Source: an uncultured bacterium (GTDB lineage Bacteria > Elusimicrobiota > Elusimicrobia > Elusimicrobiales > Elusimicrobiaceae). Taken from it: a stretch of 64,000 nucleotides of DNA. The notes below the pieces were generated by a model. The model had not been told where the DNA came from, ran no database searches, and was given only the letters and a program-made list of their open reading frames with translations. Of the stretch, positions 8,138 to 15,592 are shown one piece after another; positions within the stretch are counted from its first letter, which is position 1; each line of letters begins with the position of its first letter. The DNA is taken from the NCBI GenBank assembly GCA_949294095.1, contig CASFFZ010000001.1, positions 124,001-188,000 on the forward strand, read 5' to 3'. Made by a program: the position numbers and the translations under genes.

Positions 8138-9508
8138 TTACAAATCCCGGCCGGCGGGATCTTTGCCGTCTATTAGGCCTTCCTGGCTTTGGTGGCCGGT
8201 CAGCTCGGCCTTGCCGCGCAGTTTGCGGTGGTAGGTGATGGCAAAGCGGTGCACCTCGTCGCGGATTTCCATCAGCAGGTTAAGGGCCGGGTCGCCAATG
8301 GGCAGCTTAATGCTTTCGGCCGCGCCGGGCAGATAAATACCCTCGTGCGTTTCGGCCAAAGCAATAAACGGAATATAAAGGCCCGCCCGGTCAAACGCGT
8401 TCATGGCGGCTGAAATTTGGCTTTTGCCGCCGTCCAACAAAATTAAATCCGGCGTTTGGGACGGGTCGCGCTTTAATTGGCGCAGGCGGCGGTAGACGCT
8501 TTCTTCCATCATGGCAAAATCGCTGCCGCCCCGTTCGGGCAGTTTGGAGCGGATTTTAAAACGACGGTAATGCTCGTGGTTCTTTTCGCCGTTGATATAG
8601 CACACCATACAGCCCACGGCTTCCCGTCCAAATAAGTGCGAGTTATCAAACGCCTCTATATGCGCCGGCAGTTTATGCATGCCAATTACCTGCGCCAAAC
8701 GTTTTAGTTTGTCGGTATTTTCCATGGCTGTTGTAATCTGATCGTCTTTAAACCGCCCCACGATGACCCGCTCCTGCATGTGGGCCAGCGCCTGTAAAAA
8801 ATTGCGGTACACGGCGGCTTGCTCGTACTCCAGCTTTTGGGCGTGTTGGTGCATCAGCGAGGTAATGGTTTCGGTAATGTTGCCAAAGTGTCCGTCTAAA
8901 AATTCGGCCATGCGTTGGGCGATGGCGCGGTACTCCTCGTAAGAAATTTTGCCGGCGCAGGGGGCCGGGCATTGGCCGGTGTGATAATAAATACAGGTGT
9001 TAATTTTGCGTTCGTCCAACGGCTTCTGCCGCGAGAAATTCCATTTGCACGGACGGAGCGGCGCGTATTTGCTTTTCCACAAAAAGCGCATCAGACTTTT
9101 GACGATGCTGGACTTGGGGTAAGGGCCAAAATACAAATCTTTCCCGCGCACCACCCGGCGCGTGAGCTGCAGGCGGGGGTAGTCTTCCCCCATCGTCAGC
9201 TTTAAATACGGGTAGCTTTTGCCGTCTTTCCCCAACGAGTTGAAAAACGGCTGGTACTGCTTAATCAGCTTTTCTTCCAGCACCAAAGCATCGCGTTCGC
9301 TGGCGGTGGTTACATAGTCTATCTTGGCAATCAGCGGCAGCAGGCAGGGCAGCTTCCAGCCGCGGGAATAGAGGTTGGATTCCTGAAAATACTGTTTTAC
9401 CCGGTCGGACAGGTTTTTGGCTTTTCCGACGTAAATAATCGTGCCCTCTTTGGAGCGCATGATGTAAACGCCGGGTTTATTTGGTAAAATATCTAAACGG
9501 GGATCCAT
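8138..9508 (-). CDS. uvrC: UvrC-like excinuclease subunit lacking the C-terminal HhH domain
   Basis: 456 aa against about 600 for typical UvrC. GIY-YIG endonuclease domain at 10-95 (NKPGVYIMRSKEG, IIYVGKAKNL), cysteine cluster around 165-185 (CIYYHTGQCPAPC), UVR-like motif near 215-245, and an RNase H-like endonuclease domain at about 285-435 with candidate catalytic D in IEAFDNSH, D in ILLDGGK and H in ITYHRK. The protein ends shortly after this, so the tandem helix-hairpin-helix DNA-binding module is absent; the terminator follows at once. No Shine-Dalgarno; TAAAAT with an upstream TGT ends 6 nt before the ATG (leaderless candidate). Confidence 0.85.
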   Translation of the reverse strand: MDPRLDILPNKPGVYIMRSKEGTIIYVGKAKNLSDRVKQYFQESNLYSRGWKLPCLLPLIAKIDYVTTASERDALVLEEKLIKQYQPFFNSLGKDGKSYPYLKLTMGEDYPRLQLTRRVVRGKDLYFGPYPKSSIVKSLMRFLWKSKYAPLRPCKWNFSRQKPLDERKINTCIYYHTGQCPAPCAGKISYEEYRAIAQRMAEFLDGHFGNITETITSLMHQHAQKLEYEQAAVYRNFLQALAHMQERVIVGRFKDDQITTAMENTDKLKRLAQVIGMHKLPAHIEAFDNSHLFGREAVGCMVCYINGEKNHEHYRRFKIRSKLPERGGSDFAMMEESVYRRLRQLKRDPSQTPDLILLDGGKSQISAAMNAFDRAGLYIPFIALAETHEGIYLPGAAESIKLPIGDPALNLLMEIRDEVHRFAITYHRKLRGKAELTGHQSQEGLIDGKDPAGRDL

Positions 9509-9559
9509 ATTTTTATTTTAACATTTCCCGCGCCGACAGGGCGGATTGTTAAAAAGAAG

Positions 9560-9588
9560 TTGACCCGGAAAAAATAAAAGGATAAAAT
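9560..9588 (+). promoter_or_regulatory. rpsT promoter, sigma-70 type
   Basis: TTGACC (9560-9565), 17-bp spacer, TAAAAT (9583-9588). This shows that the housekeeping promoter of this genome follows the standard consensus. GAGGAA then precedes the rpsT ATG. Confidence 0.75.
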
Positions 9589-9623
9589 ATAAATAACCGA
9601 TTTTTGTATAGAGGAATTATTAA

Positions 9624-9902
9624 ATGGCAAAATTAAAAACTGGTAGACACACTAGCGCCATCAAAGCGCAGCGCCAAGCTGAAAAAAGAACTTCCGCAAA
9701 CAAAGGACTGACCAAAAAAGTCCGCTTGGCCACCAAAGCCGTAGTAGCCGCCGCCAAGACGAAAGCCGCTACGCTTAAAGAAGACTTGAAAAAAGCAGAA
9801 TCTTGCATTGACAAGGCCGCCAAAAAGAGCGTGATGCACTGGAAAACGGCCGCCCGCAAGAAATCCCGCTTGGCCAAAGCCGCTAACAAAGCTGCTAAAT
9901 AA
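9624..9902 (+). CDS. rpsT: 30S ribosomal protein S20
   Basis: 92 aa, very rich in Lys and Ala, with the S20 N-terminus KTGRHTSAIKAQRQAEKR and the second helix SVMHWKTAARKKSRLAKAAN. Binds 16S rRNA early in 30S assembly. Single-gene unit with its own sigma-70-type promoter and a strong terminator. Confidence 0.95.
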   Translation: MAKLKTGRHTSAIKAQRQAEKRTSANKGLTKKVRLATKAVVAAAKTKAATLKEDLKKAESCIDKAAKKSVMHWKTAARKKSRLAKAANKAAK

Positions 9903-9912
9903 GCCGGCATCC

Positions 9913-9947
9913 TTTTAAAAACCGCCCTTTTTAAGGGCGGTTTTTTA
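9913..9947 (+). terminator. rpsT terminator
   Basis: AACCGCCCTT / AAGGGCGGTT hairpin followed by a T-run. Confidence 0.85.
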
Positions 9948-9965
9948 TGCTTTTTAGAATGCCAC

Positions 9966-10000
9966 AAAAAAAGGCGTTTCCGTTTGGAAACGCCTTTTTA
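9966..10000 (-). terminator. Terminator of the NupG-type gene
   Basis: AAAGGCGTTTCC / GGAAACGCCTTT hairpin; on the minus strand it ends in a T-run just after the transporter stop. Confidence 0.8.
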
Positions 10001-10014
10001 AAACAAGCGGCCAA

Positions 10015-11331
10015 TTACGCTTCCGGCACGTGTTTGTATTTAAACACAAAGGCAAACAGAATTGCCACCACCAGCGAGAACCCCGCAAACACAAACCAGG
10101 ATTCACTCCAGCCGTTCATAATCGCCTTCGACACATCCGCCGGATACACCGACCCCGCCGGCAAAAAGCCGTTGGCCGCCGTATAGGCATTGATGTGTAC
10201 GTTTACCAATTTGTTAATTACCCACTGCGCGCCCAGCGTGCCGATCATGGCGCCAAAGCCGTTGGTCATCAGCATAAATACGCCCTGCGCGCTGGAGCGG
10301 ATGGCCGGGTCGGTTTCTTTGTCCACATACAAAGAGCCGGACACGTTAAAGAAGTCAAACGCCACCCCGTAGACAATCATGGAAAGCACCAACAGCACAA
10401 TGCCGGACGCTGTTGACGGATTGCCAATGCCGAAGAAGCCAAAGCGCAGCACCCAGGCAAACATGCTGATCAGCATCACTTTCTTGATGCCGAAGCGTTT
10501 TAAGAAGAACGGAATCAGCAAAATACAAAGCGTTTCGGACATTTGGGAAAGCGAAATTAACGCGTTGGCGTTATTGGCGCCCCAAGAGCCGGCAAACCCT
10601 TCCAAAGAGTTAAACCCGTTAATAAAGGGGTTGGCATAGGCGTTGGTTACCTGCAAGGACATCCCAAGCAGCATAGAGAAAATGAAGAAAATCGCCATTT
10701 TCTTTTCTTTAAACAAGGCAAACGCTTTGAGGCCCATGGCTTCCGCCAAAGTTTTGGCTTTGGTTTGGCAGGTGGGGCAGTTGGGCAACGTAAAGCAGTA
10801 CAGCCCCAGCACCAGCCCCAAAATACCGGAGAAATACCACTGCATATAGGTGTTTTGGAATCCGGTAAAGTTGGACGTCAGCATGGCGCAAATAAAACCC
10901 ACCGTACCGAACACGCGGATGGGCGGGAAGGACGTTACCGTATTAAAATTGTGCTGACGCAGCACGGTATAGGCCACCGAGTTGGAAAGGGCAATGGTGG
11001 GCATATAGAAAGCCACGCTGAACAAATACATGCCAAACACCGCCGCAAAGCTGACTTGCGGCAGCGAGCCGAAATAGGCCGCCGCGGCCATACCGACCGC
11101 CGCCAAGAAATGACAAATCCCCAGCAGTTTCTGGGCAGGCACCCAGCGGTCTGCCACGATGCCGATGATTGCCGGCATAAAAAGCGACACAAAACCTTGT
11201 GCCGCATAGAACCAACCAATCTTCTCCGCCAAGCCCGCTCCGGCCAGGAACGTACCCATAGACGTCAGATACGCCCCCCAGACGGCAAACTGGAGAAAAT
11301 TCATTACGGTCAAACGAATTTTAATGTTCAT
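10015..11331 (-). CDS. NupG/XapB-family nucleoside:H+ symporter
   Basis: 438-aa major facilitator protein with about 12 TM segments. The N-terminus (LQFAVWGAYLTSMGTFL), LFMPAIIGIVADRWV and FPPIRVFGTVGFI match the NupG subfamily closely. It would import nucleosides with protons. Two nucleoside phosphorylases and a YfiH/LACC1-type protein elsewhere in the window could use the imported substrate. Start is the ATG at 11331; an upstream in-frame TTG (11337) is less likely. No obvious Shine-Dalgarno. Confidence 0.85.
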   Translation of the reverse strand: MNIKIRLTVMNFLQFAVWGAYLTSMGTFLAGAGLAEKIGWFYAAQGFVSLFMPAIIGIVADRWVPAQKLLGICHFLAAVGMAAAAYFGSLPQVSFAAVFGMYLFSVAFYMPTIALSNSVAYTVLRQHNFNTVTSFPPIRVFGTVGFICAMLTSNFTGFQNTYMQWYFSGILGLVLGLYCFTLPNCPTCQTKAKTLAEAMGLKAFALFKEKKMAIFFIFSMLLGMSLQVTNAYANPFINGFNSLEGFAGSWGANNANALISLSQMSETLCILLIPFFLKRFGIKKVMLISMFAWVLRFGFFGIGNPSTASGIVLLVLSMIVYGVAFDFFNVSGSLYVDKETDPAIRSSAQGVFMLMTNGFGAMIGTLGAQWVINKLVNVHINAYTAANGFLPAGSVYPADVSKAIMNGWSESWFVFAGFSLVVAILFAFVFKYKHVPEA

Positions 11332-11495
11332 AAGCAAAATACCGCCGGAAACCCCGGCGCCACGTTACACGTCAACCTCCGTAGAATAGGCGGGAAAAAC
11401 AGCCCACAGCGGTTGTCCCGCCGATAAAATCATTGTACAAAAAAAGATATAATATAAGAAATAAATCGGCTCCCGCCGATGACGGAGGTATACAA

Positions 11496-11990
11496 ATGGC
11501 AGATTACAGCTTTGATATCGTTTCCAAAGTGGATTTGAATGTAATTTCGGAGGCCGTCTCCGCCGCGAATAAAGAAATTACCAACCGCTACGATTTTAAA
11601 GGAACCAATTCCAATATAGAGCTTAACCAAAAAGACAACGAGCTCAAACTCGCTTCCAGCGACGAATACAAGGTAAACACCCTGCGCGACATTATTTTTA
11701 CCCGCATTGCCAAGCGCGGCATTCCGCTTAAAAATATGCTCCCGCAAAAAATTGAAGCCGCTCTTGGCGGAAACGCCAAACAGACGGTCAAAATCCAGCA
11801 GGGCATCCCGGCCGACAAAGCCAAGGAAATTTCCAAAGCCATCAAGGACGCCAAACTGAAAGTTTCGGCTTCCATTCAGGGCGACCAGCTGCGGGTATCG
11901 TCCAAATCCAAAGACGAACTGCAAAACACCATGGCCCTCTTAAGAGGCAAAGATTTTGGAGTGGAACTCCAGTTTACCAACTACAGATAA
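11496..11990 (+). CDS. yajQ: YajQ family nucleotide-binding protein
   Basis: 164 aa, typical for YajQ/DUF520. N-terminus MADYSFDIVSKVDLNVISEA and NRYDFKGTNS are family hallmarks. Members bind nucleotides, in some bacteria c-di-GMP. Start chosen at 11496 because GGAGG (11484-11488) is correctly spaced; an in-frame ATG at 11433 would add 21 non-conserved residues. A small hairpin (CGGC / GCCG) lies in the leader near 11466-11480. Coupled to the TPR gene 2 bp downstream. Confidence 0.92.
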   Translation: MADYSFDIVSKVDLNVISEAVSAANKEITNRYDFKGTNSNIELNQKDNELKLASSDEYKVNTLRDIIFTRIAKRGIPLKNMLPQKIEAALGGNAKQTVKIQQGIPADKAKEISKAIKDAKLKVSASIQGDQLRVSSKSKDELQNTMALLRGKDFGVELQFTNYR

Positions 11991-11992
11991 CT

Positions 11993-13252
11993 ATGAATAA
12001 ACTGTTTATTACCGCTGTGGCGGTTCTTGTGGCCGCCCCCTGCGTCTGCGCGGCAGACGCCGCCGCTTCGTTTGAGTTTTATAAGAAGCAGGCGCTTACC
12101 CTTTCCGCCGAGCCTACCCGCGAGGAACGGGCTTTTTCCAAAACGCTGGCAGATAACCTCGGCACGTGGATTAAACAAAATCCTGCCCAGCCCGCAGTGG
12201 CCGACGCCCTGCTGTTGCAGGCCCGCCTGTACCTGCGCGCCGAAGAAGACGACCGGGCTTTGGTTACGCTGTTTACCCTGCGCCAGCAGTTTCCGCAGGT
12301 AGACATGGCGCTTCTTACGCCGCTGATGGCCGATGCCGTGCTGGCCGTAAACCCCAAAGAGCGCGACAGCGCCACCGCCTTGTTTATGGCGGTTCCGGAT
12401 GTGAAAACAACCACCCCGGCCCAGCGCCAAGCCCAGGCGTTGTATGCGCTTTCCAAACTTTCGGGGCGCTCTCTCTACGAGCCGGCCGCCCAAGCTTTTG
12501 AAGCGTTTTTTGTGGCCAACCCCAACTACGAAGATACCGATATGGTAGAACTGTGGTATGGCGACCTGCACCGGGTAAACGGCAACTATTTGGCGGCCAT
12601 TTCGCAATACAAAAAAGCCGGCGAACTGTACCCCCAAACACCCTACCGCGCGGCCAGCCTGCGCTTAATTGGCGATATTTATGCCGATAACTTAAAAGAC
12701 ACCGCCAACGCGATGGCCACCTATACCCAGGTGCTGCGCGAATTTCCGGGCTCGTCCGAAACGGGCATTGTGTACAAGCATATGGCCATTTTGGACGAAA
12801 ATAACAAACAGTACGACAGCGCCCTGATTAATTACGACAAAGCCATCGAGCTCCTGGGCGCCACCCCGGCCGCCTACGAAGCGTATCAAGGAAAGGCCGA
12901 CGTGTATACCAAAACCAAAAATTATGCCGCGGCTTACAACACCCTGCACCAAACGGCGGCCGTGTTCCAACAGGATGAAGAAAAATCTACCGCATCGCTA
13001 TTAAAAGCGGCCGATTTGGCCCGCAAAAAAATGCGCGATGACAACAAATATATTCAATCCATGGAAAAAGCGCTCTTGGCGCATCCGCAGGGCCCCAACG
13101 CACCCCAGCTGATGTACGATTTGGGCCGCGCCTATGAACAGCAAAACCGCAATGCCCAAGCGGTGGAAATTTACAAGAAACTCATCATCAGCCACCCGAC
13201 GGATAAGCTGGCCACCCGGGCTCAAGGGCGTCTTTCCCGGCTGGAAAAATAA
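11993..13252 (+). CDS. Secreted tetratricopeptide-repeat protein
   Basis: 419 aa with a Sec signal peptide (residues 1-20, VLVAAPCVCAADA; the cysteines could instead make it a lipoprotein). TPR-like helical pairs run through about 170-410, for example YLAAISQYKKAGELYPQTPY and ALINYDKAIELLG, resembling the BamD/YbgF style of periplasmic scaffold. It may organise an envelope complex. No catalytic motif. Starts 2 bp after yajQ and ends at the terminator 13268-13300. Confidence 0.75.
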   Translation: MNKLFITAVAVLVAAPCVCAADAAASFEFYKKQALTLSAEPTREERAFSKTLADNLGTWIKQNPAQPAVADALLLQARLYLRAEEDDRALVTLFTLRQQFPQVDMALLTPLMADAVLAVNPKERDSATALFMAVPDVKTTTPAQRQAQALYALSKLSGRSLYEPAAQAFEAFFVANPNYEDTDMVELWYGDLHRVNGNYLAAISQYKKAGELYPQTPYRAASLRLIGDIYADNLKDTANAMATYTQVLREFPGSSETGIVYKHMAILDENNKQYDSALINYDKAIELLGATPAAYEAYQGKADVYTKTKNYAAAYNTLHQTAAVFQQDEEKSTASLLKAADLARKKMRDDNKYIQSMEKALLAHPQGPNAPQLMYDLGRAYEQQNRNAQAVEIYKKLIISHPTDKLATRAQGRLSRLEK

Positions 13253-13267
13253 CCTTTTAGGGCCAAA

Positions 13268-13300
13268 CAAAAAACCCGCGTCTTACACGCGGGTTTTTTA
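13268..13300 (+). terminator. Terminator of the yajQ-TPR operon
   Basis: AAAAACCCGCGT / ACGCGGGTTTTTT hairpin with a T-run. The structured repeat element begins immediately after. Confidence 0.85.
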
Positions 13301-13302
13301 TG

Positions 13303-13665
13303 CCGTTGCCGTTTATCCTTATGATTGCGTGGTAACAAGGGTTTTCCCTGTTGTGTTGTTGCCGTTTATCCGCCCCTTTGTCCTGTTTCTAAAAAGCCTT
13401 TCAAACGAAAAGGCCCTTTTATTGCTTGAGCGAAGCGAGTTGTAAAAGGGCCCGTTTGAAAGTGATTTTTAGAGGACGCCGGGGCGGCGGTCTTTTTGAT
13501 ACTTTTTCTGCCGCCAGAAAAAGTTTCCCCTTGCCGGGGGCAGGCACTCTAGGCCCGTTGACACAATTGGTTCGAGCCACCCCGTTCCAGCTCTACCGCG
13601 CTCGAAACAATCCCCTTGCCGGGGGACGGAAGCCAAGGCCTATTAGTATGATTCGTTTAAACTAA
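13303..13665 (+). repeat. Structured extragenic repeat element, copy 1
   Basis: The 487-bp gap 13253-13739 holds this element, homologous to 63007-63586. Parts in order: GTTGCCGTT; hairpin 1 (13334-13352, loop TTTT); a conserved block GTTGCCGTTTATCCGCCC; hairpin 2 (13398-13462) with outer 10-bp stem CTTTCAAACG / CGTTTGAAAG and inner 10-bp stem GGCCCTTTTA / TAAAAGGGCC around a loop containing TTGAGCGAAGCGAGTT; a conserved block with GGGGCGGCGGTCTTTTT; hairpin 3 (13501-13524) ACTTTTTCTG / CAGAAAAAGT; then two CTTGCCGGGGG units 85 bp apart (13530, 13615). No coding potential is supported. Bases 13666-13739 hold nothing recognisable. Confidence 0.75.
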
Positions 13666-13739
13666 GCGACGAAAACAACACGGAACCCTTACAAAACGAT
13701 TCAAACAACAAAAATAATTAACTTGCCTAATACTTATTC

Positions 13740-14270
13740 TTATTCTTCTATGACCACCCAACCATTTCCCTGTACCTTTGCATTGTCCCCAAACAAAGAA
13801 AGACATAACTGTTGCCAATGTTTATTTTGTGACTTGTATGCAGGACGGCACTGCCTTAGCACACGCTTTGGCGAAGAATAATAGAAAGTTATTAAAGAAA
13901 TATCTTCATAAGAAGTGGTGTCTTTTCTACGAGAAATTTGTACGTAAGGATTTCCTCCTTCTGTACCAAAAGAGGATTGCATTTGGCCTTCTTTAAAATT
14001 TCCCTTTGAATTCGTTTGATACGTTACATCTAATTCCTCAAAAGAAGAAGCATATTTACCGTTGCTTAAATAATAAAGTTCCTGTGCCTTGGAAATATTG
14101 CGCTCCATTTGTAACATTGGCATCCAACGGCTTTTATCCACCGCTTTCTCGTATTGCGGCAACGCCACCGCCGCCAAGATGCCGATGATTAATACCACCA
14201 CTAACAGCTCTATAAGCGTAAATCCGGCGTTTTTACCGCCGGGGAAGGATTTCTGATAAATTTTTGCCAT
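13740..14270 (-). CDS. pilE: Type IV pilin, copy A
   Basis: 176-aa major-pilin-like protein. Short leader MAKIYQKSFPGGKNAG then the mature start FTLIELLVVVLIIGILAA, cleaved by prepilin peptidase after G16; E5 of the mature pilin is present. A variable globular domain follows with two late cysteines. The first 110 bp are nearly identical to pilin C and close to pilin B. The real start is ATG 14270; an in-frame TTG 6 bp upstream falls in the promoter. No Shine-Dalgarno: the promoter predicts a leaderless mRNA. Confidence 0.93.
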   Translation of the reverse strand: MAKIYQKSFPGGKNAGFTLIELLVVVLIIGILAAVALPQYEKAVDKSRWMPMLQMERNISKAQELYYLSNGKYASSFEELDVTYQTNSKGNFKEGQMQSSFGTEGGNPYVQISRRKDTTSYEDISLITFYYSSPKRVLRQCRPAYKSQNKHWQQLCLSLFGDNAKVQGNGWVVIEE

Positions 14271-14276
14271 ATGCAA

Positions 14277-14303
14277 AATTTATCAAAAAAAAAAACGAGT
14301 CAA
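14277..14303 (-). promoter_or_regulatory. Leaderless promoter of pilin A
   Basis: On the minus strand: TTGACT, 15-bp T-rich spacer ending TGA, TAAATT, then 6 nt and the ATG. The same module precedes pilins B and C. A perfect 8-bp hairpin (CAAGGCCT / AGGCCTTG, 14301-14319) abuts the -35. The rest of 14304-14609 shows only short inverted repeats and a terminator, with no gene. Confidence 0.6.
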
Positions 14304-14560
14304 GGCCTTCCAGGCCTTGGAGATCTGCCTCGAACAGCGTTCCGCAAATCACGGTGCTTACGGTAATAGGGAACAAATTGTCGCAAATGCTTTCGCAAGG
14401 GCCAGAGCCTAGCCTCCCAGGCCAAAGCTTGGCCTCCCCACGCTAGGCCCATTCATCCGGTTTTGAGCCACATTGTTTCTGTCTGTCAGCACGGCAGTAC
14501 AAAAAGAGCTTTGCGCAGGGTAGAAAGTATTTCCCTTTCATATGTTCTTTAAACGTGAAA

Positions 14561-14584
14561 GGCGGACAAGTTAACTTGTCCGCC
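14561..14584 (-). terminator. Terminator-like hairpin after the SEC-C gene
   Basis: Perfect 12-bp palindromic stem GGCGGACAAGTT / AACTTGTCCGCC downstream of the SEC-C stop; the T-run is short. Confidence 0.6.
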
Positions 14585-14609
14585 TTTACAAATTGGCTCG
14601 TCAAACGCA

Positions 14610-15005
14610 CTATTTGCCGGCCCCGCAGCATTTTTTGTATTTCTTGCCGCTGCCGCACGGGCACGGATCGTTGCGCCCGATTTTGGGCCCTTCGTGTACC
14701 ACGGTTTCCACCTTGGCCGCCGTACCGCCGTTGGCTTCGGCTTTCAGTTCGGCTTCGTGGGCTTTCATCCATTTTTTCATTTGGCGGATGCTCTTAAAGT
14801 CCACGCCGTCTTTTTCCATGCGTTTGGCAATATCTATAAAACGTTTTTTGATAGCCGGATCTTTAAGTTTGCCTTTAATCATATCCGGCAGGGAGTCAAT
14901 CTCCCGCTCCAAACGTTCTTCAATTGATTCTTTTTTGGAAGGCTCCGCCGCAGGCTGCTGCGGGGCGGATTCCCCTTCCTGTTTTTTCTTAAACGGATTC
15001 CACAT
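14610..15005 (-). CDS. SEC-C metal-binding motif protein
   Basis: 131 aa. Charged, helical N-terminal two thirds, then the SEC-C zinc motif at the C-terminus: [19 protein letters not shown], identical in form to the tail of SecA. Small free-standing SEC-C proteins are thought to act as zinc-dependent adaptors for SecB, ribosomes or chaperones; the role here is unknown. AAAGGAG lies about 12 nt upstream of the start. Same strand as and 20 bp downstream of the P-loop ATPase pair. Confidence 0.85.
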   Translation of the reverse strand: MWNPFKKKQEGESAPQQPAAEPSKKESIEERLEREIDSLPDMIKGKLKDPAIKKRFIDIAKRMEKDGVDFKSIRQMKKWMKAHEAELKAEANGGTAAKVETVVHEGPKIGRNDPCPCGSGKKYKKCCGAGK

Positions 15006-15025
15006 ACGTAATTACGGCTCCTTTA

Positions 15026-15589
15026 TTATTCGGAAATAAGTTTTTCTACAAAATTTTTGATAATTTCCGCTTTTTCAAAATAATGTTTTTCCCGCGGGAC
15101 GACCAGGCGGTTGGGGTGTTTTTCCCAAATTTTTAAAATTTTATCGTCAATTTCAAACGCCTGCTGCAAGCTTTCGGTGCGGACGTTGGTGGCCTGATAG
15201 AAATCTTTTTCCGGCGGCGGAGAAAGGTGAATGACCGCGTCGTAGCGGGCCAGTTCGGCCTCCAGGGAGCTGTGCATGGAGGTGAAAAAATTCTCCGGGC
15301 CGTACGGCCAGTAAACGGCGCCGTCGATAGACCCGCGGTCGCACACCATTACTTTGGCGTTGGAAGTAACTTCCGCCAGGTGCTCCAGCTGATGCACGGT
15401 ATAGAAAATGATGTTTTGCGCATGCTCAATGTGCACGGGGCTGTTGTCCTTGCGGGGGAAACCGCCGCTGTAAATCAGCGTAGCCGCTTCCTGCACAAGC
15501 GCGATTTTATTGCCAAACGTTTCTTTCAAGATGGAAAGAGCCGTGGTTTTGCCGCCGCTGGGGCCGCCGGTTAAAACGATTTTTTTCAT
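15026..15589 (-). CDS. P-loop ATPase/kinase of the AAA_28 (NadR-like) type, copy 2
   Basis: 187 aa. Walker A GGPSGGKTT at residues 8-16; MVCDRGSIDGAVYW carries the Walker B-like Asp; NVRTESLQQAFEIDDKI resembles the lid with an Arg. The fold resembles NadR/thymidylate-kinase-type nucleoside kinases. It is a tandem paralogue of the next gene upstream (about 65% similar by eye), separated by 3 bp. Substrate unknown. Confidence 0.75.
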   Translation of the reverse strand: MKKIVLTGGPSGGKTTALSILKETFGNKIALVQEAATLIYSGGFPRKDNSPVHIEHAQNIIFYTVHQLEHLAEVTSNAKVMVCDRGSIDGAVYWPYGPENFFTSMHSSLEAELARYDAVIHLSPPPEKDFYQATNVRTESLQQAFEIDDKILKIWEKHPNRLVVPREKHYFEKAEIIKNFVEKLISE

Positions 15590-15592
15590 AAG

